Assembly: GCA_017307355.1 (NCBI GenBank) | Contig: JAFKFG010000021.1 | Coordinates: 1-58,987 of the forward strand | Direction: 5' to 3' | Length of the DNA: 58,987 nucleotides | Source: Alphaproteobacteria bacterium | GTDB lineage: Bacteria; Pseudomonadota; Alphaproteobacteria; Micropepsales; Micropepsaceae | Part shown: positions 16,337 through 23,856 of the stretch, piece after piece | Layout of the letters: every line of letters starts with the position of its first letter | How positions within the stretch are numbered: position 1 is the first letter of the stretch | Position numbers and translations under genes: made by a program | The notes under the pieces: generated by a model | Databases searched by the model: none | The model's input: the letters and a program-made list of their open reading frames with translations, nothing else | Told to the model about the DNA's origin: nothing

Positions 16337-18163
16337 GTGCCCAACTCCGAACCGGCCCAACAGCAACATCATTTCCTAGTATGGTATGTTTTCGGCGCTG
16401 CTCTGATCTTGCTGATGACTCATTGGCTGGTTCAGCAATCCGCGGTTACGGAAACAATCCCTTATAGCCAGTTTGAGACGCTGGTGGCGCGGCACCGGGT
16501 CACGCAGGCCGCAGTATCCCCGGACACTATCAGTGGCGAATTAAAGGCGCCCTTGAACGGAAAAACCCGCTATCAAACCATCCGCGTGGAGCCCGAACTT
16601 GCATCGAAGCTGGCAAGCAACGGCGTCGAAGTGACAGGCGTGCCTTCCGGCAATTGGATTGCCACGCTCATCTCCTGGATTGTCCCCGCTTTCGCTTTCT
16701 ACGTGGCCTGGTATTTCCTGTTTAGAGGCAATTTTGGGGCCAGAGGGCTCGAGGAAATGTCCGTGATTGGGAAGTCGCATGCAAAAGTCTATGCCGAAAA
16801 GGAAACCAAGGTGACCTTTGCAGACGTGGCTGGCGTCGAGGAGGCCAAATTCGAATTGCGTGAAATCGTATCCTTTCTCAAAGATCCCAAAAGTTACGGC
16901 CGGTTGGGCGCTCGCGTGCCCAAGGGGATATTGCTGGTGGGTCCGCCCGGCACCGGCAAGACGCTTCTGGCCCGGGCGGTCGCGGGCGAAGCCGGCGTAC
17001 CGTTCTTCTCCATAACGGGATCCGAATTCGTCGAAATGTTTGTTGGAGTCGGGGCGGCAAGGGTACGCGATCTGTTCGAACAGGCGCGCAAGGTGGCGCC
17101 CTGCATCATCTTCATTGATGAACTGGATGCCCTGGGGCGGAGCCGCGTGGCGAACTCCTATATCGGTTTCGACGAAAAGGAACAGACGCTGAATCAGCTT
17201 CTGGCGGAGTTGGATGGTTTCGACCCGAGGTCCGGGGTCATCTTGTTGGCCGCCACCAATCGACCTGAAATTCTGGATCCCGCCCTGCTGCGCGCCGGCC
17301 GCTTCGACCGGCAAGTGCTTCTGGATCGGCCTGACAGCGCAGGACGCTTGGCCATTCTTCAAGTCCATGTGCAAAAAATACGTCTCGCCCCGGCGACCGA
17401 CCTGGAAAGACTTGCCGGCCTCACCACAGGCTTCACGGGCGCAGATCTTGCCAACATGGTCAATGAAGCCGCCATTGCGGCCACGAGGCGGAATGCTCAA
17501 GCCGTGGAATTCGAGGACTTTACGATCGCGATCGAACGGATCGTAGCGGGCATTGAAAGGAAAAGCCGCGTCCTGAGCAAGGAAGAACGGCGTCGGATCG
17601 CCTTCCACGAGATGGGTCATGCGCTGGTCGCCTCCAGCCTGCCGGGGGTCGATCCGGTTCAAAAAGTTTCCATCATTCCCCGAGGCGTTGGCGCTTTGGG
17701 CTATACGATGCAGCGGCCAACCGAAGACCATTTCCTCATAGCGGCCAGCGACCTAAGGAACCGCATTGCTGTATTGATGGGCGGGCGGGCGGCCGAGCAA
17801 CTGATTTTCGACGGCGACGTTTCCTCCGGCGCCGCCGACGACCTTCAGCATGCCACCCAGATCGCAGTGGAGATGGTCACGCGGTTTGGCATGGATCCAA
17901 TTTTGGGGCAGCGAACCTATACTCCACATGGACAAAACTTTTTGACCGCACCGCAAGATCTGGTTTTCAATGCATCCGAGGAAACCGGTCGGGAAATCGA
18001 CCTGGCCGTGCGAAGTTTGCTGGAAGCCGGCGATATGGTAGCGCGCGATATCTTGGAACGGCGCAAGCCCGAACTGGAAAGTGGAGCGACACTGCTGCTC
18101 GAGAAGGAGACCCTCACAGCTGAGGAGTTTGCACCGTTCCATAATATTGGGAAGGCGGCCTGA
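16337..18163 (+). CDS. ftsH: FtsH-type membrane AAA protease
   Basis: A 608-residue ATP-dependent zinc protease of the inner membrane. Two membrane spans (about residues 13-35 and 110-130) flank a short periplasmic domain. Then come Walker A GPPGTGKT near 203, Walker [15 protein letters not shown], the second region of homology ending [11 protein letters not shown], and the zinc motif HEMGH at 424-428. The usual motif is HEAGH, so Met replaces Ala. The GTG at 16337 is needed to include the first span. Its place in the stress block suggests a second, condition-specific FtsH, with a housekeeping copy presumably elsewhere. Confidence 0.93.
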   Translation: MPNSEPAQQQHHFLVWYVFGAALILLMTHWLVQQSAVTETIPYSQFETLVARHRVTQAAVSPDTISGELKAPLNGKTRYQTIRVEPELASKLASNGVEVTGVPSGNWIATLISWIVPAFAFYVAWYFLFRGNFGARGLEEMSVIGKSHAKVYAEKETKVTFADVAGVEEAKFELREIVSFLKDPKSYGRLGARVPKGILLVGPPGTGKTLLARAVAGEAGVPFFSITGSEFVEMFVGVGAARVRDLFEQARKVAPCIIFIDELDALGRSRVANSYIGFDEKEQTLNQLLAELDGFDPRSGVILLAATNRPEILDPALLRAGRFDRQVLLDRPDSAGRLAILQVHVQKIRLAPATDLERLAGLTTGFTGADLANMVNEAAIAATRRNAQAVEFEDFTIAIERIVAGIERKSRVLSKEERRRIAFHEMGHALVASSLPGVDPVQKVSIIPRGVGALGYTMQRPTEDHFLIAASDLRNRIAVLMGGRAAEQLIFDGDVSSGAADDLQHATQIAVEMVTRFGMDPILGQRTYTPHGQNFLTAPQDLVFNASEETGREIDLAVRSLLEAGDMVARDILERRKPELESGATLLLEKETLTAEEFAPFHNIGKAA

Positions 18164-18191
18164 AGCATCATCAATGCCGGATGGACGCGTT

Positions 18192-18401
18192 CTACTGGCG
18201 TCTTATCCAATGGTCGCCGATCTTGACATAACCATGCTTGACAGCTGCCCAGGCAATGCGATGTGCTGCCTCTTCCTGCCTCGGATCGCCGTCATGTGCT
18301 GCGAAAGCATTGTTGAATGCTGCCCGATATATATCGCAAGCATGCGGCGGCAGATGATTTTTCACGCTATCCGGTAAGTCATCATTTGTCCGATAAGGCA
18401 T
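18192..18401 (-). CDS. chaB: ChaB family protein
   Basis: A 69-residue protein matching ChaB: MPYRTNDDLPDSVKNHLPPH at the start, DIYRAAFNNAF in the middle and AAHRIAWAAVKHGYVK near the end. E. coli ChaB lies beside the cation antiporter ChaA and was suggested to modulate it; no chaA gene is seen here, so its role is open. A perfect FNR consensus box is 49 bases upstream, and a second one belongs to the divergent pfkB. A GATAGT hexamer begins 22 bases after the box on the minus strand. Confidence 0.85.
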   Translation of the reverse strand: MPYRTNDDLPDSVKNHLPPHACDIYRAAFNNAFAAHDGDPRQEEAAHRIAWAAVKHGYVKIGDHWIRRQ

Positions 18402-18449
18402 AGCCGCTCTCTTTCAAGCGGACTATCTGGTTCAATTGGCGACATCTCC

Positions 18450-18463
18450 TTGATCAAGATCAA
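18450..18463 (-). promoter_or_regulatory. perfect FNR/FixK consensus box, chaB side
   Basis: TTGATCAAGATCAA matches TTGAT-N4-ATCAA exactly. It lies 49 bases from the chaB ATG, with a GATAGT -10 candidate at class II distance. Confidence 0.75.
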
Positions 18464-18474
18464 GGGGATATCGC

Positions 18475-18488
18475 TTGATCGTTATCAA
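18475..18488 (+). promoter_or_regulatory. perfect FNR/FixK consensus box, pfkB side
   Basis: TTGATCGTTATCAA matches the consensus exactly, 25 bases centre to centre from the chaB box. Its centre is 41.5 bases before the A of the ATG at 18523, the class II activation distance if transcription starts at that A. Confidence 0.75.
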
Positions 18489-18522
18489 GGTGATCACGAT
18501 CCGTTCGGCCATTTTCATGAAT

Positions 18523-19479
18523 ATGAAGTCCATTCGCACTTTGACGCTTAATCCGGCGCTGGATATATCCGCGACGACGGATTCCGTAATCCCTACCGAG
18601 AAACTGCGTTGTCGTGACGTCCGCCGAGACGCAGGCGGCGGCGGCATCAATGTCGCGCGGGTTATCAAACGTTTGGGGGGCGATGTTGAGGCGACATTTC
18701 CCGCGGGCGGGCCCTGCGGGGAAATCTTGACGCGCCTGCTGACGCAAGAAGGCATGCGCTTCCACGCTGTTTCGATCGAGGGCGAGACACGCGAGGACTT
18801 TACCTTTCTGGACAAGAGCGCCGGCCGTCAATATCGCTTCATTTTCCCGGGCCCGGTTCTTAGTGAAGGGGAATGGGAGTCCTGCATTGCAGAAGCGATG
18901 CGGGGAAGATTTGATATCGCCTGCGCCAGCGGCAGCCTCCCACCGGAAGCACCGACGGATCAATACGCGCGGCTCGCCCTTCAATATCACCAAAGCGGCA
19001 AGAAATTCCTGCTCGACACCGCAGGGCCGGCATTGCTGGCGGCGGTTAAGGTACCGCTATACCTCATCAAGCCGAATCTTAAGGAACTGAGCAGTCTGTT
19101 TCAAAGGCCATTGGAAAGCGAAATGGCCAGACTGAGTGCATGCAAAAGACTTTTGGCGGATTTTCCGCTGGAAGCCGTTGCCTTGAGCCTCGGAGCGGAG
19201 GGCGCAATGCTTGTCACACGCCAAGGCGCCTGGCAGGCCAATTGTCCGCCAACCCAGCCTATCAGTACGGTTGGCGCGGGCGATAGCTTCATGGGCGGGT
19301 TGGCATGGGCGCTTGCCGCTGATCTTCCGCCGGAAGATATGCTGCGCTGCGCAACTGCCGCAGGCACCGCGGCGGTGACGACGCCGGGAACGGAGCTGTG
19401 CCATGCCGTCGATGTCTGGCGCCTCCGTCAGTTGGTCACGCTCCGCGAAATTCAGCTCTCTGAAGGCGTAACAATTTAG
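18523..19479 (+). CDS. pfkB: 6-phosphofructokinase of the PfkB (minor isozyme) type
   Basis: A 318-residue PfkB-family sugar kinase closely patterned like E. coli Pfk-2, which phosphorylates fructose 6-phosphate in glycolysis. Landmarks are LTLNPALDISATTDS, GGGGINVARVIKRLGG, FPAGGPCGEIL, LIKPNLKEL and the catalytic STVGAGDSFMGG near the C terminus. Tagatose 6-phosphate or fructose 1-phosphate kinase activity cannot be excluded. ATGs at 18517 and 18523 are both possible and neither has a ribosome site; the position of the FNR box favours a leaderless mRNA starting at 18523. It overlaps the ppsA stop by 4 bases. Confidence 0.88.
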   Translation: MKSIRTLTLNPALDISATTDSVIPTEKLRCRDVRRDAGGGGINVARVIKRLGGDVEATFPAGGPCGEILTRLLTQEGMRFHAVSIEGETREDFTFLDKSAGRQYRFIFPGPVLSEGEWESCIAEAMRGRFDIACASGSLPPEAPTDQYARLALQYHQSGKKFLLDTAGPALLAAVKVPLYLIKPNLKELSSLFQRPLESEMARLSACKRLLADFPLEAVALSLGAEGAMLVTRQGAWQANCPPTQPISTVGAGDSFMGGLAWALAADLPPEDMLRCATAAGTAAVTTPGTELCHAVDVWRLRQLVTLREIQLSEGVTI

Positions 19480-21893
19480 GAAGCGGCAACACGATCTTCG
19501 ATCTCAGCCTCCGCCACGACGCGAAAGGTTTTGACAAGGCTGGCGGGATTGACGCTGATCGAGTCGATGCCCCACCCCGCGAGCTTGCGTGCGATCTCCG
19601 GATAATTCGCCGGCGCTTCGCCGCAGATGCCGACATGACGATGGTTCCGCCGCGCGCCCTCTACTGCAAGCCTCAGCATTTCCAACATGCCCGGATCCCG
19701 TTCGTCGAAGTCAAATGCAACGGTTTGCGAGTCGCGATCGACGCCCAAGGTCAGCTGGGTAAGATCGTTTGAACCAATCGAGAATCCGTCAAAAAAATTG
19801 GAAAAACCATCAATACGGATAACATTGTTGGGGATCTCGCACATCACGAATATTTCGAGGCCGTCGACACCCCGTTTAAGGCCATGGCTTTTCATTGCCT
19901 CGATTACCCGCTCGGCTTCCTCTTCGCGGCGGCAGAAGGGCACCATGACTCGAAGATTGGCGAGACCAAAGTCTTCCCGCACACGCTTGAGGGCGCGGCA
20001 TTCAAGTTCAAATCCGGCCGCATAGTTTGGATGAGCGTAACGAGAGGCGCCACGGAATCCGAGCATTGGGTTTTCTTCTTCGGGCTCAAAATCGAACCCG
20101 CCCAATAGCTTCGCGTATTCATTCGTCTTGAAGTCGGACAACCGGACGATCACCGGCTTTGGATAAAAGGCAGCAGCGATGATACCTACCCCCTCGGCCA
20201 GGCGCTCCACAAAATAGTCTGCCGGTTGTGTGTAGCCTTGCGTCAGCCGAGCGATATGAGCGCGCACCTTGGCGTCGCTTACCCGTTTGGGTTCAGCCAA
20301 TGCCATGGGATGAATGCCGATAAATTCGTTGATAATGAACTCCATACGCGCCAAACCGACGCCATCGTTCGGTAACATTGCCGTTTGGAAGGCGAGGTCC
20401 GGGTCTCCCAGATTGACCATGATTTGCGTTCGTGGGCGCGGCAGGCTGCTGACATCGATGTTCGAAGTTGTATAGGCGAGTTTTCCGCGGTAAACAGAGC
20501 CGACGTCGCCCTCGGCACAGCTGATCGTCACGACCGATCCGGGCTTGAGGCCGCGCAGCCCGCCACCAACCCCAACAACTGCCGGAATTCCCATTTCGCG
20601 GGCGACGATCGCTGCATGGCAGGTACGGCCGCCGCGGCCGGTAACAATACCAGCCGCGCGCTTCATAATTGGCTCCCAATCAGGGCTTGTTGCTTCCGCG
20701 ACCAGTATCCCGCCGTCTGGAAATCCCCTGAGATCGGATGGCTTGGCGATGCGGACGATCTTGCCTGCGGCGACCTTGTCTCCGACAGCCTTGCCCTGCG
20801 CCAGAACATCCCCCTTTTCCTTCAGAGTGAAGGATTGAATGATAGCGCCAGTCTTTTGTGAGGCGACCGTCTCAGGCCGGGCTTGAACGATATAGAGCAG
20901 CCCATCGATGCCGTCCTTTGCCCATTCGATATCCATGGGGACCGGATGACCGGCGACATCCGAATAATGCTGCTCGATCACAACTGCCTGCTCAGCCAGT
21001 TCAATAATCTCGCGGTCTTCGAGACAATAACGCTGCCGCTTCGCGGCGGTAACGCGTTCACGCCTTGTCGCGACCTTCGATCTCGCCGGACCGAATACAA
21101 GCTTGTCCTGCTTGCGACCCTTCACATGGCGAAGCACCGCGCGATGCCCCGCACGAAACGTCGGCTTGTGCACATAGAATTCGTCCGGGTCGACTTGACC
21201 CTGTACGATCATTTCGCCGAGCCCGTAACTTCCCGTGACCAGAACAACATCGCGAAAGCCCGATTCCGTATCCAGAGTGAATATTACGCCGCTTGAAGCC
21301 CGGTCTGAGCGAACCATCTTCATGACTGCGACCGAAAGCGCCACTTTCAGATGGTCGAAATTATTCTTGGCCCGATAGAAAATGGCGCGATCAGTAAACA
21401 CAGAAGCAAAGCAACGCCGGACAGCGTCAAAAACAGCCTCTTTGCCTCGCACATTAATGTAGCTCTCATGCTGACCCGCAAAGCTCGCATTTGGCAGATC
21501 TTCCGCGGTCGCAGAACTGCGCACCGCAACGGAAACGCCTCGGCCATACTGCTGCTCGAGCGCTTGATAGCAGGCTTCCACATGAGCCCTCATTTCCGGC
21601 GTGCCGGTTGCTGCATATACCAACGCCCGGGCCTTCTTGGCCCGGCGCGATATTTCCGCCAACGGGCATTCCGCGATGCCCTCCATCAATCGAGCTAGTC
21701 GATCCCATGCGCCGGCTTTTGTCAGCGCCCGCCGATATGCTTCAGCCGTGAGGGAAAACCCATTGGGAATTCTAATGCCTTTAGGCGTGAGCTTATTGTA
21801 AAGTTCACCTAATGACGCGGTCTTACCACCGACCACAGCCACATCGCCCACGCCTATATTCTCAAACCAACGTACTTCATCTGAATTGCCCAT
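19476..21893 (-). CDS. ppsA: phosphoenolpyruvate synthase
   Basis: An 805-residue PEP synthase that makes PEP, AMP and phosphate from pyruvate and ATP. The N-terminal ATP-grasp domain has VGGKTASLGEL and VAVRSSATAEDLPNASFAGQ; the swivelling domain carries the phospho-His in GGRTCHAAIVAREMG (H426); the C-terminal TIM barrel has GSNDLTQLTLGVDRDS and ICGEAPANYP. No ribosome site precedes the ATG; instead TATAGT ends exactly 6 bases before it and a perfect FNR box is centred 40.5 bases upstream, so the mRNA is probably leaderless. With pfkB next door it would govern flow at the lower end of glycolysis. Confidence 0.94.
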   Translation of the reverse strand: MGNSDEVRWFENIGVGDVAVVGGKTASLGELYNKLTPKGIRIPNGFSLTAEAYRRALTKAGAWDRLARLMEGIAECPLAEISRRAKKARALVYAATGTPEMRAHVEACYQALEQQYGRGVSVAVRSSATAEDLPNASFAGQHESYINVRGKEAVFDAVRRCFASVFTDRAIFYRAKNNFDHLKVALSVAVMKMVRSDRASSGVIFTLDTESGFRDVVLVTGSYGLGEMIVQGQVDPDEFYVHKPTFRAGHRAVLRHVKGRKQDKLVFGPARSKVATRRERVTAAKRQRYCLEDREIIELAEQAVVIEQHYSDVAGHPVPMDIEWAKDGIDGLLYIVQARPETVASQKTGAIIQSFTLKEKGDVLAQGKAVGDKVAAGKIVRIAKPSDLRGFPDGGILVAEATSPDWEPIMKRAAGIVTGRGGRTCHAAIVAREMGIPAVVGVGGGLRGLKPGSVVTISCAEGDVGSVYRGKLAYTTSNIDVSSLPRPRTQIMVNLGDPDLAFQTAMLPNDGVGLARMEFIINEFIGIHPMALAEPKRVSDAKVRAHIARLTQGYTQPADYFVERLAEGVGIIAAAFYPKPVIVRLSDFKTNEYAKLLGGFDFEPEEENPMLGFRGASRYAHPNYAAGFELECRALKRVREDFGLANLRVMVPFCRREEEAERVIEAMKSHGLKRGVDGLEIFVMCEIPNNVIRIDGFSNFFDGFSIGSNDLTQLTLGVDRDSQTVAFDFDERDPGMLEMLRLAVEGARRNHRHVGICGEAPANYPEIARKLAGWGIDSISVNPASLVKTFRVVAEAEIEDRVAAS

Positions 21894-21899
21894 AAAATC

Positions 21900-21905
21900 A
21901 CTATA
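21900..21905 (-). promoter_or_regulatory. -10 hexamer of a leaderless ppsA promoter
   Basis: On the minus strand TATAGT (21905-21900) is followed by GATTTT and then the ATG. This is the -12 to -7 position if transcription starts at the A of the ATG. Confidence 0.6.
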
Positions 21906-21926
21906 GACATCGAGGGCAAAGGAAGA

Positions 21927-21940
21927 TTGATTCCGATCAA
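21927..21940 (-). promoter_or_regulatory. perfect FNR/FixK consensus box upstream of ppsA
   Basis: TTGATTCCGATCAA on the plus strand, an exact match. A gap of 21 bases separates it from the TATAGT hexamer of ppsA. Confidence 0.75.
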
Positions 21941-22620
21941 AGTTGGCAAGCTTCAGAGTGAGAGTTACGCAGGGACCGGGCGGAATTTCGCCAACTTATC
22001 AAATCCATTGCGACAAGATCATTCCTGATACGAACCATGAAATGGTAGCCGCTGTGATCGGCCAGAAGCCGGTGCCTTTGGGCGGTGACATGACAGGGGC
22101 GTTTTGCAAAAAGACCCCGGACTGGGTGGCCGCGCGAATTTCTTATGACGCGCCAGGCGGCTACCATGAGGAAAAGCGAACTCACTTCTTCGTGGCGCGG
22201 TGAGAAATCCCGCCCGACTTCGCTAAGGTGCGCGCTTAGCGACCCAAAAGGAAGAGCCCGACCCGCCGCCAAAACACCAGGCGCGATGAGCCGACGGTCA
22301 GTGATCCAGGCGGGTTGATCTGACTTCAGTGCCAATTCTGAATCAGCGCCACAGCGATGGCGCGAGCCGCCCTGATAACCTCAACCAAAATATTGTTCCA
22401 TTTTTTTCATCGATGCCGTCTCCGCGAAGCACCCGCTTCAACCGCCGCGCAAAATGGCGGGCTGTCTAGTGCGGGATGCGCGGAAATGGTCGCGTCACGA
22501 CCCAGCCCCTCGCAACGCACCGCCCAGAAACGCTGGCTTTTGACCCCGCGCCATGTTGCGTTCATGTTTGTCCGGAAAATCCGTGTACCGATCAAATCCG
22601 GCATAAGCCTTTGATTTAAT
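21941..22620. other. 680 bases without a convincing gene
   Basis: This stretch between the ppsA promoter and tRNA-Glu has only weak open frames. The best is an 86-codon plus-strand frame at 21943-22203 that would need a TTG start immediately after the FNR box and has no ribosome site; its protein matches nothing I know. It may be a gene remnant or part of an island junction. No integrase or clear direct repeat of the tRNA end is visible. Confidence 0.5.
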
Positions 22621-22695
22621 TGGCGCTCCCACGGGGAATCGAACCCCGGTTTCAGCCTTGAGAGGGCCGCGTCCTAACCGCTAGACGATGGGAGC
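22621..22695 (-). tRNA. tRNA-Glu (anticodon CUC)
   Basis: On the minus strand the sequence folds as a full cloverleaf: acceptor GCTCCCA with TGGGAGC, anticodon loop CTCTCAA giving CUC, T-arm CCGGG-GTTCGATT-CCCCG type, discriminator G and an encoded CCA at 22623-22621. The 3' end points left, toward the low-GC stress block. Confidence 0.95.
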
Positions 22696-22832
22696 GAGCG
22701 GTACGGGGCTTATACGCGAGGCCGGTTCGGTGCGGCAAGTTCCATCGGGAAAAGAACCGGACCGGCGAACGGGACCGGAACGGCATGATTTCCGGGCCGT
22801 TGGTTTTTCCAGAAGCCTGACGGACTTGCGCG

Positions 22833-23159
22833 ATGCCCCGATATTTTTTCCATGTCCGGGAAGCCGATGGCGAAATCGGCCATGATCTGGAGGGCCAGAT
22901 CCTACCTGATCTGGAAGCGGCCCGGGGGGAAGCGGCCAGTGTCATCCGGGAGATGCTGGGAGAATGGCTGCTTCATGGCGGCGGGCTGGATCCCCGACAA
23001 ATCGAAATCGCCGACAGCGGGGGCGTTGTTCTCGCGACCATATGCGCCGCCGATGTGCTGTTCCGCGATGGAGAATTTCGCAGCTATTCCGATGACGTGA
23101 CGAAGTCGGCTCCAACCGGCCTTGCCAGATCCATGGCCAGGAAAGACGTCGCGGAATAG
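22833..23159 (+). CDS. DUF6894-type small protein
   Basis: A 108-residue protein with the pattern MPRYFFHVREADGEIGHDLE followed by GQILPDLEAARGEAASVIREM, typical of the DUF6894 family common in Rhizobiales and relatives. No function is known. There is no strong ribosome site. Its last 76 bases overlap the end of the JAMM peptidase gene on the opposite strand, which is unusual, but both reading frames keep their family features up to the overlap. Confidence 0.75.
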   Translation: MPRYFFHVREADGEIGHDLEGQILPDLEAARGEAASVIREMLGEWLLHGGGLDPRQIEIADSGGVVLATICAADVLFRDGEFRSYSDDVTKSAPTGLARSMARKDVAE

Positions 23160-23530
23160 ACAAAGGCCGCAGTGGCGACCGGCCCGCCTGCCCCGGCGGG
23201 CGCCGCGATCAGCCAGACGAAATTCTCTTCGCCACCGCCCCGCCGGTCGATTTCGGAGGGACGAGGCTCGCCGCGCGGATGCGAATGATAGCAGCCGATA
23301 ATGGCCCGGCCATTGGCCCGCGCGGTTTTCAAAGCCGCGAAATGATCTTCGGGGTGGATTTCGAACCGGTCCGGCGCCGACGCGATATTGCGGGCGGAAT
23401 GCAGCGCCAGAACCGCGAACGCCGCATCGCCGCTCACGCCTTCCATCAATCCGCAGCATTCCGCCGGAAAGGCGTTCAATGCCAGCGCCTCGATCCGCGC
23501 CTGCAACATGCGCGGCAAAATCAGCTTCAT
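23084..23530 (-). CDS. JAMM/MPN-domain metallopeptidase
   Basis: A 148-residue protein of the JAB1/MPN (Mov34) fold. The zinc-site pattern is complete: Glu in FPAECCGLMEG near residue 24 and HSHP-x6-S-x2-D in YHSHPRGEPRPSEIDRR near 100-117. Bacterial members cut isopeptide-like or C-terminal bonds, for example on sulfur-carrier or ubiquitin-like proteins; the substrate here is not evident. It overlaps the DUF6476-like gene by ATGA (23527-23530), so the two are cotranscribed. Confidence 0.85.
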   Translation of the reverse strand: MKLILPRMLQARIEALALNAFPAECCGLMEGVSGDAAFAVLALHSARNIASAPDRFEIHPEDHFAALKTARANGRAIIGCYHSHPRGEPRPSEIDRRGGGEENFVWLIAAPAGAGGPVATAAFVYSATSFLAMDLARPVGADFVTSSE

Positions 23531-23856
23531 TTCTCGGCGGTCGCCTTCACCTGCCCCACCAGATGGCCATTCTCCGTGTCCAGTATGTCGATCTCCTCGC
23601 CCGTCGCGGTCTTGATGCGCAGGATCAGGCGTCCCGGCTGGCTGTCCATGCTGATGATGCGCGAGCCCGGTGCCAGGGTGAAGCTGGAAGCCAGTTCGGC
23701 CGGGGTCTTCTTCTTGCCGCCGCCGGACAGTTTCATCACCGCGCCCACCACCAGCGCGATCAGGGCTAGGATAATCAGGCTCGAAAGAATAATAACGGCG
23801 ATCTTCGCGGCCTTCAGCGCGGGGCTGTTTTGCGGATCGGGCTGGATGTCGGACAT
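23527..23856 (-). CDS. single-span membrane protein (DUF6476-like)
   Basis: A 109-residue inner membrane protein. One membrane helix at about residues 18-42 (AVIILSSLIILALIALVVGA) is followed by a basic GGGKKK turn and a small beta-rich domain (GSRIISMDSQPGRLILRIKT, EIDILDTENGHLVG). It resembles the alphaproteobacterial DUF6476 family, with no known role. It overlaps the JAMM gene at its end and has an 11-base head-to-head overlap with rluD at its start. Confidence 0.7.
   Translation of the reverse strand: MSDIQPDPQNSPALKAAKIAVIILSSLIILALIALVVGAVMKLSGGGKKKTPAELASSFTLAPGSRIISMDSQPGRLILRIKTATGEEIDILDTENGHLVGQVKATAEK

Noticed and set aside
16086..16379. 97-codon frame across the ftsH upstream region
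   Set aside because: It runs through an FNR-like box and an intrinsic terminator and overlaps the ftsH start; the protein has no pattern.
1..22000. The FNR/FixK regulator itself
   Set aside because: I looked for a CRP/FNR-type protein (cyclic-nucleotide fold plus helix-turn-helix) in the block and found none; it must be encoded elsewhere.
21943..22203. 86-codon plus-strand frame beside the ppsA promoter
   Set aside because: It needs a TTG start two bases after the FNR box, has an in-frame stop just upstream, no ribosome site and no recognised family. It might be a remnant but I cannot support it as a gene.
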